46,875 bases of DNA from Acidovorax sp. MR-S7 (GCF_000400995.2 NZ_DF238931.1:1-46875), one strand, 5' to 3'. Shown: positions 1 to 7,796, counted from the stretch's first letter. Translations and numbers: made by a program. Notes: generated by a model not told the origin, from the letters alone.

Positions 1-140
1 ACGGTGGCCTGGCTGGCCAGGGCCACGTTCAGCGAGGACTGGCCGGTGGCGGGGTTGAACACCGGCTGGGTGCGTTCGGTGTCGGCCACGAGCTGGCCGT
101 CTATCAGGTGGCCGACGGTGGTGGGTTCTTCGTGTGTCAT
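1..140 (-). CDS. mmsA: CoA-acylating methylmalonate-semialdehyde dehydrogenase, N-terminal fragment
   Basis: Only the first 46 codons are in the window; the gene runs off the left edge. The start is the ATG whose complement is at 138-140. The reading begins MTHEEPTTVGHLIDGQ and continues with TQPVFNPATGQ. This is the typical N-terminus of the aldehyde-dehydrogenase-superfamily enzyme that converts methylmalonate or malonate semialdehyde plus CoA and NAD+ to propionyl- or acetyl-CoA in valine, inositol and beta-alanine breakdown. The catalytic Cys and NAD site lie outside the window, so the assignment rests on N-terminal resemblance only. No clear Shine-Dalgarno sequence precedes the ATG. A copy of the interspersed palindrome sits just upstream, between this gene and the dehydrogenase at 216. 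A related aldehyde dehydrogenase is possible. Confidence 0.75.
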   Translation of the reverse strand, partial: MTHEEPTTVGHLIDGQLVADTERTQPVFNPATGQSSLNVALASQAT

Positions 141-156
141 GGTTATGAATAAAAAG

Positions 157-205
157 TGGCTCCAGCGCTTATGCAGTAAGCGCAGAAAGCTATGAAAAGA
201 GGAGC
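157..205. repeat. interspersed palindrome, copy 1
   Basis: CCAGCGCTT (162-170), a 7-nt loop, AAGCGC, then AGCTATGAAAAG and AGGAGC. This is the same ordered blocks as the copies at 10234, 43381, 44694 and 45116. It fills the gap between the start of the mmsA fragment and the stop of the next minus-strand gene. Confidence 0.75.
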
Positions 206-215
206 TTGTAGGGTG

Positions 216-1640
216 CTACAGCACCTTGCCCGGGTTCATCACGCCTTGCGGGTCGAGCGCCTGCTTGATGCGGCGCATCACGTCCAGCTCGGCAGGCGTC
301 TTGTAGAGCGCCAGCTCGTGGCGCTTGAGCTGGCCGATGCCGTGCTCCGCGCTGATGCTGCCGCGCATCGCGACCACCACGTCGTGCAGCAGCGTGTTGA
401 CCGCATCGGTCTCGCGCTGCCACGCCGCAGGGGCGACGCCCCGCGGGGCGCTGACGTTGAAGTGCAGGTTGCCGTCGCCCAGGTGCCCGTAGACGATGGG
501 CCGGACTCCGGGAAACGCCTGTTGCAGCCGCGGCAGCATCTGTTCCACGAAGGCGGGGATGCGCGAGATCGGCAGCGAGATGTCGTGCTTGATGTTGCCG
601 CCGTCCATCTGCTGGGCGTGCGTGATGTTCTCGCGCAGCATCCACAGGGCCTGCCCCTGGGCCAGGTTGCCGGCCAGGACCACGTCCTGCAGACAGCCGT
701 CTTCCAGGCAGGCCATCAGGGCAGTCTGCATGGCCTCGTGCAGCGCCTCGTCGCTGCCGCCGTCGGAGGCTTCCATAAGCACGTACCAGGGGCAGGCGCC
801 TTCCAGCAGGGGAGGGGTGTCGGGGAAGTAGTGGCGCACCAGGTCTACCGCCGCGCCGGAGATCACCTCGAATGCGGTGATGCGCTCGCCCAGCCGGCCG
901 CGCATGGCGCCCAGCAACTGCACGGCCTGGGCGATGGAGGACACGCCCGCGAAGGCGACGGCTTCGGCGCCGGGTGCGGGGAACAGCTTGACCGTGGCCG
1001 CCGTGATGATGCCCAGCGTGCCTTCGGCGCCGATGAACAGCTGCTTGAGGTCGTAGCCGGTGTTGTCCTTGCGCAGTCCGCGCAGCAGGTCCAGGCGCTC
1101 GCCGTCCGGCAGCACCACCTCGAGGCCCAGCACCAGGTCGCGCATGTTGCCGTAGCGCAGCACCTGTACGCCGCCGGCGTTTGTGGCGATGTTGCCGCCG
1201 ATCTGGCAGGAGCCCTCGGCACCCAGCGACAGGGGGAAGAGCCGCCCCGCCGCGGCGGCCTGCTCCTGCAGGGTCTGCAGTATGCAGCCGGCCTCCACGG
1301 TGGCGGTGTTGTTCTCGGGGTCAAGCTCCAGGATGCGGTTGAGCCGCCCGAGCTGCAGCACGGCCTGCCGCCCGCCGGCCGTGGGCACCGACGCGCCGCA
1401 CATGCCGGTGTTGCCGCCCTGCGGCACCAGTGCCACGTCGGTGCGCGCGGCCAGCCGCACGATGGCCTGCACTTCGCCGGTGTCGGCAGGGCGCAGCACG
1501 GCCAGTGCCGGGCCCTCGAACTTGTTGCGCCAGTCGCGGGTGTAGGCGGACAGGTCGTCGCCGCAGTCGGCCGACAGGACGTGGGCCTCCCCGATCAGCG
1601 CGCGCGCCTCGGCCAGCCAGGCTTGGGAGTCGAAGGACAT
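216..1640 (-). CDS. FAD-linked 2-hydroxyacid dehydrogenase (GlcD/D2HGDH-like)
   Basis: A 474-residue cytoplasmic flavoprotein of the FAD-linked oxidase family, which includes glycolate oxidase subunit GlcD, D-lactate and D-2-hydroxyglutarate dehydrogenases. Visible family motifs are the FAD-binding loop PQGGNTGMCG (73-82), GGNIATNAGG (148-157), the DNTGYDLKQLFIGAEGTLG stretch (192-210), and the C-terminal GHLGDGNLHFNV and EHGIGQLKR segments that carry active-site residues. Length is normal for the family. It is the last gene of a minus-strand operon behind an HpaI-type aldolase (10 bp gap) and a Bug receptor. This suggests the enzyme oxidises a 2-hydroxy acid produced or imported by that pathway. 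The exact substrate cannot be read from sequence. Confidence 0.9.
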   Translation of the reverse strand: MSFDSQAWLAEARALIGEAHVLSADCGDDLSAYTRDWRNKFEGPALAVLRPADTGEVQAIVRLAARTDVALVPQGGNTGMCGASVPTAGGRQAVLQLGRLNRILELDPENNTATVEAGCILQTLQEQAAAAGRLFPLSLGAEGSCQIGGNIATNAGGVQVLRYGNMRDLVLGLEVVLPDGERLDLLRGLRKDNTGYDLKQLFIGAEGTLGIITAATVKLFPAPGAEAVAFAGVSSIAQAVQLLGAMRGRLGERITAFEVISGAAVDLVRHYFPDTPPLLEGACPWYVLMEASDGGSDEALHEAMQTALMACLEDGCLQDVVLAGNLAQGQALWMLRENITHAQQMDGGNIKHDISLPISRIPAFVEQMLPRLQQAFPGVRPIVYGHLGDGNLHFNVSAPRGVAPAAWQRETDAVNTLLHDVVVAMRGSISAEHGIGQLKRHELALYKTPAELDVMRRIKQALDPQGVMNPGKVL

Positions 1641-1650
1641 GGGGCGCTCC

Positions 1651-2481
1651 TCAATAGCTTCCGGCGGTCGCCAGCCGGGTGGCGGCCGGAGCCTGGCCGC
1701 GAAAGCGTGCGGCGGCTGCGTCCAGGCCGTCGCGCAGCAGGATCGTGTCCAGCGCCACCGCGACGAACTGCGCGCCCAGCGCTAGGCATTCGCGCGCGCG
1801 CGGCTCGTCCACCATCAGGATGCCCGGCGCCTTGCCGCAGGCGCGGATGCGGCGGATGGCGTCGTCGATGATGCCGTTGACGGCGGGGTGGCGCGCCTGA
1901 CCCGGGTAGCCCAGGCTGGCCGACAGGTCCGCCGGGCCGATGAAGATGCCGTCGATCCCGTCGACGGCCGCGATGGCCTCGATCTGCTCCAGCGCCTCGG
2001 CAGTCTCCACCTGCACCAGCAGGCACAGCTCGTCGGCGGCGCGGGCCACGTAATCGGCCGTGCGGCCGAAGTTGGCGGCGCGGGTGGAGCCGCCCATGCC
2101 GCGGATGCCCTGCGGCGCGTATCGGATGGCGCGCACGGCGGCCTGCGCCTCCTCGGCGTTCTGCACGAAGGGCAGCAGCAGCGTCTGCGCGCCGATGTCC
2201 AGGTAGCGCTTGATGAGCACCGGGTCGTTCCATGCCGGCCGTACGACCGCGTGCGTGGGCGAGCCGCCGGGCCGGGGCTGCGCGGCGGCCACGGCCTGCA
2301 GCTGGTGCAGCATCAGCGGCACGTCGGTCGGCGTGTGCTCGGTGTCCAGCAGCACCCAGTCGTAGCCCGCGCCGCCGATGAGCTCGCAGACGAAGGGCGA
2401 GGGGATGGTGGACCATATCCCGATCTGGGCGTGGCCCGCGCGCAGGGCATGCTTGAAGTGGTTCGTGGGCAGCATGCTCAT
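1651..2481 (-). CDS. HpcH/HpaI-family class II aldolase
   Basis: A 276-residue metal-dependent pyruvate aldolase, related to 4-hydroxy-2-oxoheptanedioate aldolase HpaI and 2-dehydro-3-deoxyglucarate aldolase GarL. Motifs include DTEH (46-49, catalytic His region), VRPAWND (R81), GGSTRAANFG (130-139), QVET (157-160, metal ligand Glu) and GPADLS (182-187, metal ligand Asp). I chose the ATG at 2481 because it overlaps the stop of the upstream Bug gene in an ATGA arrangement, implying translational coupling; the frame stays open farther upstream but there it is inside the Bug gene. The neighbours suggest it cleaves a 2-keto-3-deoxy or 4-hydroxy-2-oxo acid to pyruvate plus an aldehyde. The true substrate is unknown. 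Confidence 0.9.
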   Translation of the reverse strand: MSMLPTNHFKHALRAGHAQIGIWSTIPSPFVCELIGGAGYDWVLLDTEHTPTDVPLMLHQLQAVAAAQPRPGGSPTHAVVRPAWNDPVLIKRYLDIGAQTLLLPFVQNAEEAQAAVRAIRYAPQGIRGMGGSTRAANFGRTADYVARAADELCLLVQVETAEALEQIEAIAAVDGIDGIFIGPADLSASLGYPGQARHPAVNGIIDDAIRRIRACGKAPGILMVDEPRARECLALGAQFVAVALDTILLRDGLDAAAARFRGQAPAATRLATAGSY

Positions 2482-3458
2482 TGGACCTGGATGTTTCCCT
2501 TTTTCACCACGTCGGACCAGCGTGCCACTTCGGCGGCGATGAAGCTGGCGGCCTGCGCCGGCGTGCCGGGCGTGGTCTCGTTGCTCATCGCGGCCAGCCG
2601 GGCGACCACCTCGGGTTCGGCCAGGATGGCCTGGCATGCCTGGTTGAGCTTTTGCACGATGTCCGCCGGCATGCCCGCCGGGCCGGCCAGGCTGGTCCAT
2701 GAATAGTTGATGACGCTGGCCTGCCCGGCCTCGGGCATGGTGGGCACGTTGGGCAGCGCGGCCAGCCGCTTGTCGCCGGTGACGGCCAGCGCGCGCAGCT
2801 TGCCGGCCTGCGCGAAGGTGATGGCCGACGTCGCAGGCACGAACAGCAGGTCCGCCTGCCCGCCGATCACGTCCGTCATCGCGGGCACGTCACCCTTGTA
2901 GGGCACGTTGTTGAAGGTGATGCCGGCTGCCTGCTTGAATAGCTCGGTGGTCATGTGGCTCGACGAGCCGATGCCCGTCAGCGCCATGTTGACGGAGTCG
3001 GGTTTGGCCTTGGCCAGGGCCACCACGTCCGCCACCGTGTTCGCCTTCAGCGTGGGCGAGGCCAGCAGCAGCATGGGTACGCGGCCCAGCATGGCGATGT
3101 GGGTGAAGTCCTTGCGGGTGTCGTACTTGACGTTCGGATTGACGAGCTGGTTGATGGCATGCGTGCCGGGGCCGCCGACTACCAGCGTGTACCCGTCGGG
3201 CTTGGCGCGGGCCACGGCGTCGGACGCCAGCGAGCCGTTGACGCCCGGCTTGTTCTCCACCACCACCGGCTGCCCCAGCCGCTGGGACAGGCGCTCGCCG
3301 ATCAGGCGGCCCACCACGTCCGTCTGCCCGCCGGGCGGGAAGGGGATGACCAGCGTGATGGGCTTGCTGGGATAGGCCGTCTGTGCGGGGGCGGCCAGCG
3401 GGGCCAGCGCCACGGCCAGCAGGCCGGCCAGGGCAGTACGTCGCAGGGATCGGTGCAT
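2478..3458 (-). CDS. Bug/TctC-family periplasmic solute-binding protein
   Basis: A 326-residue tripartite-tricarboxylate-transporter receptor. It starts at the ATG at 3458, preceded by AGGAG. The N-terminus MHRSLRR plus a hydrophobic stretch ending near APAQ is a Sec signal peptide, so the mature protein is periplasmic. The mature start YPSKPITLVIPFPPGGQTD is the hallmark of the family, with PPGGQTD binding the carboxylate of the ligand. No tctA/tctB membrane genes are nearby. This is usual for Burkholderiales, where many Bug proteins are orphans that share transporters or act as sensors. It is the first gene of the operon with the aldolase and dehydrogenase, so its ligand is probably the acid they degrade. 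Confidence 0.92.
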   Translation of the reverse strand: MHRSLRRTALAGLLAVALAPLAAPAQTAYPSKPITLVIPFPPGGQTDVVGRLIGERLSQRLGQPVVVENKPGVNGSLASDAVARAKPDGYTLVVGGPGTHAINQLVNPNVKYDTRKDFTHIAMLGRVPMLLLASPTLKANTVADVVALAKAKPDSVNMALTGIGSSSHMTTELFKQAAGITFNNVPYKGDVPAMTDVIGGQADLLFVPATSAITFAQAGKLRALAVTGDKRLAALPNVPTMPEAGQASVINYSWTSLAGPAGMPADIVQKLNQACQAILAEPEVVARLAAMSNETTPGTPAQAASFIAAEVARWSDVVKKGNIQVQ

Positions 3459-3474
3459 GGATGGTCTCCTGTGG

Positions 3475-3490
3475 ATGATTGCGCAATCAT
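3475..3490. promoter_or_regulatory. operator-like perfect palindrome O1
   Basis: ATGATTGCGCAATCAT is a perfect 16-bp palindrome centred on GC, as in LacI/GntR-type operators. It lies 17 bp upstream of the Bug start codon, in the predicted transcript leader, and is probably bound by the divergent LacI-family protein. Confidence 0.7.
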
Positions 3491-3547
3491 TCCGTGGCTG
3501 GAGCACTCCATCCATCGGGAAGTACACCAAGGGAAAATCTGATGCAG

Positions 3548-3575
3548 ATGATACAGATCGCCGCTATCATGACAA
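3548..3575 (-). promoter_or_regulatory. sigma-70-type promoter for the Bug-aldolase-dehydrogenase operon
   Basis: Read on the minus strand: -35 TTGTCA (complement of 3570-3575), 16-bp spacer, -10 TATCAT (complement of 3548-3553). Each hexamer matches consensus at five of six positions. Transcription would start near 3541, about 80 bases before the Bug ATG. Confidence 0.6.
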
Positions 3576-3584
3576 CGCAATCAT
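3569..3584. promoter_or_regulatory. second operator-like site O2
   Basis: ATGACAACGCAATCAT. The right half GCAATCAT and the first four bases are identical to the perfect palindrome at 3475-3490. It overlaps the predicted -35 box of the minus-strand promoter and lies 25 bp before the regulator's own ATG. Centre-to-centre distance to O1 is 94 bp. Confidence 0.6.
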
Positions 3585-3608
3585 CTACCATCAATCCGGC
3601 CGGCCGCC

Positions 3609-4652
3609 ATGACGCAACGCGCTCCCCGCAGCTTCTCCGCTCCCACGCTGAAAGACCTGGCCCGCTTGGCGGGCGTGTCGCCCATCACGGCCTCGCGCGC
3701 GCTGCACCGGCCCGAGTTGGTGGCCGAGGCCACGCGCGCGCGGGTGGCGCAGGCGGTGGAGCAGTCGGGGTACGTGCCCAACTCGCTGGCGGGCGGCCTC
3801 ACGTCGCGCCAGACCCGGCTGGTGGCGGCCATCGTGCCGTCCGTGGGGCATTCGCTGTTCTCGGACATGCTGGACGCGCTCATCACCACGCTGGCGCAAG
3901 AGCGCTATGAAACGACGCTCGGCATCTCCAGCTACGACCCGGAGCATGAGGAAACCTGGCTGGCGGCCATGCTCGGCCGCAGGCCCGAGGGCGTGGTGCT
4001 GACGGGCACCGAGCACACGGCGCGCACGCGGCGCCTGCTGCTCAACGCCGACATTCCCGTGGTCGAGCTATGGGACTACACGCCCCACCCGCTGGACGTG
4101 GCCATCGGCTTTTCGCACGAGGACGCGGGCCGGGCCGCGTTCCGCCATCTCGCAGCCTGCGGCTATCGGAGCCCCGCCGTCTTGCGGGCCGACGACAGCC
4201 GCGCCCATCGGCGCGCGCAGGGCTTCATGCGCGCCGCCGCCGAGGCAGGGGCCTCCGAGCCGGCGCAGATCGTCTTTTCCGAGCGCAGTCCCCAGGCTGG
4301 CCGCGGGCGCGAGGCGCTCAACGCGCTGCGCGCCCAGGCCCCGGAGGCAGATGCGGTGTTCTGCAGCTCGGATGCCCTGGCCCAGGGCGTGCTGGCCCAT
4401 GCACACGCGCTAGGGCTGCAGGTGCCGCGGTTCGGCGTGCTGGGTTTCGGCGACCAGGCCCTGGCCGCCGACACCATTCCCGCGCTCTCGACCGTGCGGG
4501 TGGACGGCGCCTGCATCGGCCGCCTGGGCGCGCAGGCGCTGGTGACGCGCATGCGCGGCGCAGGCGTCACGCCCGCCGCGCAGGAGGTCGGCTTCGAGGT
4601 CGTGGCCCGGGCCAGCACGCGCACGCCCGCACAGGCCGAGGCCGGGCGCTGA
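3609..4652 (+). CDS. LacI-family transcriptional regulator (GntR/IdnR-like)
   Basis: A 347-residue repressor. The N-terminal helix-turn-helix TLKDLARLAGVSPITASRAL occupies residues 13-32. The hinge region NSLAGGLTSRQT (58-69) precedes a periplasmic-binding-protein-like effector domain starting VAAIVPSVGHSLFSDML, similar in style to gluconate/idonate repressors. It is transcribed divergently from the Bug-aldolase-dehydrogenase operon. The 150-bp intergenic region holds two copies of an ATGATTGCGCAATCAT-type site, so it most likely represses that operon and itself. A hydroxy or sugar acid is the likely inducer. The start ATG is at 3609; no strong Shine-Dalgarno sequence is visible. The assignment to family is firm, the ligand is not. 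Confidence 0.93.
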   Translation: MTQRAPRSFSAPTLKDLARLAGVSPITASRALHRPELVAEATRARVAQAVEQSGYVPNSLAGGLTSRQTRLVAAIVPSVGHSLFSDMLDALITTLAQERYETTLGISSYDPEHEETWLAAMLGRRPEGVVLTGTEHTARTRRLLLNADIPVVELWDYTPHPLDVAIGFSHEDAGRAAFRHLAACGYRSPAVLRADDSRAHRRAQGFMRAAAEAGASEPAQIVFSERSPQAGRGREALNALRAQAPEADAVFCSSDALAQGVLAHAHALGLQVPRFGVLGFGDQALAADTIPALSTVRVDGACIGRLGAQALVTRMRGAGVTPAAQEVGFEVVARASTRTPAQAEAGR

Positions 4653-4655
4653 AAC

Positions 4656-4679
4656 GAAAAAGCCCTCCGCAGAGGGCTT
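4656..4679 (-). terminator. intrinsic terminator after the 53-residue protein gene
   Basis: An 8-bp stem AAGCCCTC / GAGGGCTT (4660-4667, 4672-4679). On the minus strand it is followed by a run of T (complement of 4657-4661). It lies between convergent genes and could also slow plus-strand transcripts of the LacI gene. Confidence 0.75.
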
Positions 4680-4700
4680 GTCGGCATGGCTGGGGGATGC

Positions 4701-4862
4701 TCAGCCGTGGCGCTTGCCGGGGTTCTTCTTGCTGCGCGTGGCCGTGCCGCGCTCCAGGCTCACGCGCTGGCCGCGGCCATGCGTGGCCAGGGGCATGCCA
4801 GGCAGGGGCGTGGGACGGGGGCTGCGCTTGCGGTCGGCTTCGGTGACGATTTTGTTGCCCAT
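4701..4862 (-). CDS. small basic protein, 53 residues, unknown function
   Basis: A short gene with good signals: ATG at 4862, AGGAG eight bases before it, stop at 4701-4703, and an intrinsic terminator immediately downstream. The product begins MGNKIVTEADRKRSPRP and ends TATRSKKNPGKRHG. It is strongly basic, rich in Arg, Lys, Pro and Gly, with no membrane segment, signal peptide or cysteine. Such composition fits a nucleic-acid or ribosome-associated protein, but that is only inference. It is divergent from the cyclopropane-synthase-like gene and convergent with the LacI gene. I recognise no named family. The combination of ribosome-binding site and terminator makes a real gene likely despite its size. 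Confidence 0.7.
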   Translation of the reverse strand: MGNKIVTEADRKRSPRPTPLPGMPLATHGRGQRVSLERGTATRSKKNPGKRHG

Positions 4863-4925
4863 GGTGGCTCCTGAGAATGAACGGATTGGTTGAAAAACCC
4901 GATATTAGGCCATAGCTGCGCACGG

Positions 4926-4962
4926 GCCTGCCCGCGGCAGGCCTTGGCTGTCAGCCAAGGCC
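4926..4962. other. two overlapping hairpins upstream of the cfa-like gene
   Basis: GCCTGCC/GGCAGGC (4926-4932, 4936-4942) overlaps a longer stem GGCCTTGGCT/AGCCAAGGCC (4940-4949, 4953-4962). The two share bases 4940-4942, so the full versions exclude each other. There is no T-run. It could be a leader structure of the downstream gene. Confidence 0.4.
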
Positions 4963-5047
4963 GCGTACGCCTGTCAGCCGGGAGCCATTGACGGGGCGGC
5001 GCCATGGCACCAAGAATCAGAGCTGTCGCGAAAGGAAGGTTGGCGCC

Positions 5048-6340
5048 GTGAAACATCTGCTCAACGCCCTGGAGGCCAGCCTGGCCGCGTCTCCCGTGGG
5101 CGTGGCCGTGGAGCTTCCCGATGGCGTGCGCCTGGGCGACGCCAACGCCGACCTGCGCCTGCGCCTGCGGGACCGCATGGCGGTCGTTGCCCTGGCCATG
5201 GGCGAGATCGGCAGCGTGGGGGCGGCCATCGTCGAAGGCCGCGTGGCGCTGGAGGGCAGCATGCGCCAGCTCATGGCGGCTGCGGCGGCGCTGCTCAAGA
5301 GCGATCCGGCGCAGGGCGAGCATGCGGGCTGGTGGCAGCGCGTGCTGCTGCGGGCGCGCTCCATGGCGGCGCACACGCTGGCCCACGACGCGCGCAACAT
5401 CGAATTCCACTACGACCTCTCGGACGACTTCTACGCTCTCTGGCTCGATCCGCGGCGGGTCTACTCGTGCGCCTACTACCGCAGCCCCGGCATGATGCTG
5501 GCGCAGGCGCAGGAAGCCAAGCTCGACCACATCTGCCGCAAGCTCATGCTGCGGCCCGGCGAGCGTTTCCTGGACATCGGCGCCGGCTGGGGCGGCCTGC
5601 TGCTGTGGGCTGCCGAGCACTACGGCGTGGATGCCACGGACATCACGCTGTCGCGCAACCAGCATGCGCACGTGCAGCGGCTCATCGAGGAGCGCGGCCT
5701 GCAGGGCCGCGTGCGCATGCTGCTGCTGGACTACCGTGCGCTGCAGGTGGAGCAGCCGTTCGACAAGGTCGCCTCCGTGGGCATGTTCGAGCACGTGGGC
5801 CGCGCGCAGATGGAGCGCTATTTCGCCACCGTGCGCGGACTGCTGCGCCCCGGCGGACTGGTGCTGAACCATGGCATCACCGCCGGCGGCCTGGACAACG
5901 CGGGTCTGGGCGCGGGCCTGGGCGAATTCATCGAGCGCTACATCTTTCCCGGCGGCGAACTGCTGCACGTGAGCGTGGCGCTGCACGACATGGCCCGCGC
6001 GGAGCTGGAGATGGTGGACACCGAGAACCTGCGGCCGCACTATGCGCGCACGCTCTGGGCCTGGTCCGACGGGCTGGAGACCCGCCTGGAGGAAGCGCGC
6101 CGCGTCCTCGTCGCGCAGCACGGCGCCGACCGCGGCGAAAAGGCCCTGAGGGCCTACCGGCTGTACCTTGCGGGCTGCGCCCTGGCATTCGAGCGCGGAT
6201 GGGTGGCGCTGCACCAGATACTGGCGACGCGCCCGGACGACCGCATGGACGCTGCCGGGCCCATGAAGGGCGCGCGTTCGGACTATCCTTTCAACCGCGC
6301 GTACATGTACGGCGATGCCGCCGCGACCGCGGCCCCTTGA
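5048..6340 (+). CDS. cfa: cyclopropane-fatty-acyl-phospholipid synthase-like methyltransferase
   Basis: 430 residues. I chose the GTG at 5048 because AAGGAAGG lies about nine bases before it; an in-frame ATG at 4988 has no such site and adds an atypical basic tail. The SAM-binding motif is FLDIGAGWGG (174-183). The family signatures HYDLSDDFYALWLD (121-134) and YSCAYY (139-144, with the Cys conserved in CFA synthases) are intact, as is the later EHVGR region. The family transfers a methylene group from SAM to double bonds of membrane phospholipids, altering membranes under acid or stationary-phase stress. Length slightly exceeds the E. coli enzyme (382). It is followed 20 bp downstream by a DUF1840 gene in the same direction. 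Some homologues methylate other lipids, so the reaction is likely but not proven. Confidence 0.88.
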   Translation: MKHLLNALEASLAASPVGVAVELPDGVRLGDANADLRLRLRDRMAVVALAMGEIGSVGAAIVEGRVALEGSMRQLMAAAAALLKSDPAQGEHAGWWQRVLLRARSMAAHTLAHDARNIEFHYDLSDDFYALWLDPRRVYSCAYYRSPGMMLAQAQEAKLDHICRKLMLRPGERFLDIGAGWGGLLLWAAEHYGVDATDITLSRNQHAHVQRLIEERGLQGRVRMLLLDYRALQVEQPFDKVASVGMFEHVGRAQMERYFATVRGLLRPGGLVLNHGITAGGLDNAGLGAGLGEFIERYIFPGGELLHVSVALHDMARAELEMVDTENLRPHYARTLWAWSDGLETRLEEARRVLVAQHGADRGEKALRAYRLYLAGCALAFERGWVALHQILATRPDDRMDAAGPMKGARSDYPFNRAYMYGDAAATAAP

Positions 6341-6360
6341 CCTCTCTTGCTGGAACCCGG

Positions 6361-6684
6361 ATGCTTTTCAAATTCAAATCCCGCTCCACTGCCGATCTCA
6401 TCATGCTGGAGCCCAACGGCCGGCAACTGCTGGAAATCATCGGCAAATCGCCCGACCCGCATGGCATCGTGACGGCGGCGCAGATCCCGGCCGCCATCCA
6501 GGCGCTGCAGGACGCCATCGCCGCCGAAGAAGCGGCCCAGCAGGCGCACGCCGACGAGGGCGACGAAGCGGACGAGGGCGGGCAGGAGCCCCGCTCGGAC
6601 GCCGTGCGCCTGCGCCAGCGCGCAACGCCCTTCATCGACATGCTGCGCCGCAGCGCTGCCGAAGGCCACGACGTGGTCTGGTAG
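6361..6684 (+). CDS. DUF1840-family protein
   Basis: A 107-residue protein starting MLFKFKSRSTADLIML and continuing GRQLLEIIGK, the typical start of the DUF1840 family. This family is common in betaproteobacteria and of unknown function. The middle is an acidic, Ala/Glu-rich low-complexity segment (about 50-75), and the C-terminus ends with TPFIDMLRRS and GHDVVW. It is predicted soluble and cytoplasmic. It follows the cfa-like gene by 20 bp and may be cotranscribed. It converges with the minus-strand Bug gene, whose stop is only 3 bp away. Confidence 0.85.
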   Translation: MLFKFKSRSTADLIMLEPNGRQLLEIIGKSPDPHGIVTAAQIPAAIQALQDAIAAEEAAQQAHADEGDEADEGGQEPRSDAVRLRQRATPFIDMLRRSAAEGHDVVW

Positions 6685-6687
6685 CGG

Positions 6688-7695
6688 TCAGTCGACCTTC
6701 GCGCCGGAGGCCTTGACCACCTGTGCCCACTTGCGGTGCTCGCTGTCGATCAGGGCCGTGAACTCGGCGGGCGTGTTGCCGCCGGGAATGGCGCCCTGGG
6801 CGACCAGGCGTTCCTTGACCGCGGGCGTGGCCAGCGCCTTGGCCACTTCCTGCTGAATGCGCTGGACGATCTCGGGCGGAGTGCCCGCGGGGGCGAGCAG
6901 GCCGAACCAGGAACTGGCCTCGAACCCCTTGAGCTCGGGGCCGCCGGCTTCCTCGACGGTGGGCACGTCGGGCAGTGCGTCCGAGCGGCGCGCGCTGGTC
7001 ACCGCCAGCGCCTTGAGCTTGCCGGCCTTGATGTGTGCCATGGACGAGGGCAGGTTGTCGAACATCACGTCCATGTTGCCGCCCACCATGTCGAGCAGCG
7101 CCGGTGCAGAGCCGCGGTAGGGCATGTGCAGCATGTAGGTGCCGGTCATGGTCTTGAACAGCTCGCCTGCCAGGTGGATCGAGGTGCCGTTGCCGCTGGA
7201 GGCCATGTTCAGCTTGCCGGGGTTGGCCTTGGCGTAGCGGATGAAGTCCTGCACGTTGTGGATGCCCAGCGCCTTCGCCTTCTCTGCGTTCATCTCCATC
7301 ACGTTGGGCACGGCGGCCACCAGCGTGATGGGCACGAAGTCCTTGATCGGGTCGTAGGGCAGCTTGGCGTACAGCGCGCGGTTGATGCCGTGCGTGCCCA
7401 CCGTGCCCATGAGCAGCGTGTAGCCGTCGCCCGGCGACTTGGCGACCAGCTCCGCACCGATGTTGCCGCCCGCGCCGCCCCGGTTGTCCACCACGAACTG
7501 CTGGCCGAAGGCCTTGCCCAGGTCCGGCGCGATGGCGCGTGCCACGATGTCGGTGGTGCCGCCGGCGGCGAAGGGCACGACGATGCGCACGGGCTTGGTC
7601 GGCCAGGCAGCGGTCTGCGCCTGGGCGGCACCCAGGCCCAGCGCCAGCGCGGCCCCCAGGAGCAGCGCGTGGCGGCGTGGAGCGAACGAGTTCAT
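6688..7695 (-). CDS. Bug/TctC-family periplasmic solute-binding protein
   Basis: 335 residues, start ATG at 7695. A Sec signal peptide ([20 protein letters not shown] region) ends near AQAQ. The mature N-terminus [23 protein letters not shown] carries the carboxylate-binding AAGGTTD loop. It is transcribed as a single gene or with the second Bug gene upstream (7849-8835). A terminator hairpin at 7797-7822 separates the two, so separate regulation is likely. No TctA/TctB membrane partners are in the window. The ligand is probably a small carboxylate and cannot be told from sequence. Confidence 0.92.
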   Translation of the reverse strand: MNSFAPRRHALLLGAALALGLGAAQAQTAAWPTKPVRIVVPFAAGGTTDIVARAIAPDLGKAFGQQFVVDNRGGAGGNIGAELVAKSPGDGYTLLMGTVGTHGINRALYAKLPYDPIKDFVPITLVAAVPNVMEMNAEKAKALGIHNVQDFIRYAKANPGKLNMASSGNGTSIHLAGELFKTMTGTYMLHMPYRGSAPALLDMVGGNMDVMFDNLPSSMAHIKAGKLKALAVTSARRSDALPDVPTVEEAGGPELKGFEASSWFGLLAPAGTPPEIVQRIQQEVAKALATPAVKERLVAQGAIPGGNTPAEFTALIDSEHRKWAQVVKASGAKVD

Positions 7696-7796
7696 TGAGG
7701 TTCCCCGGTGATGTTGAAAGAACCCCGGTTGTAGGCTGGTGATGGCTGTTGCCGGCAGCAGGATTACCCGTAGCCGCTGTGATGCGCGTGACAATG

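Noticed and set aside
192-1871. Long plus-strand open frame opposite the flavin dehydrogenase
   Set aside because: Antisense shadow of a well-conserved gene; His/Gln/Arg-rich, no family motif, typical of GC-rich DNA with codon third-position bias.
4988-5047. Earlier ATG start for the cfa-like gene
   Set aside because: The GTG at 5048 has AAGGAAGG at proper distance; the extension is unlike the family.
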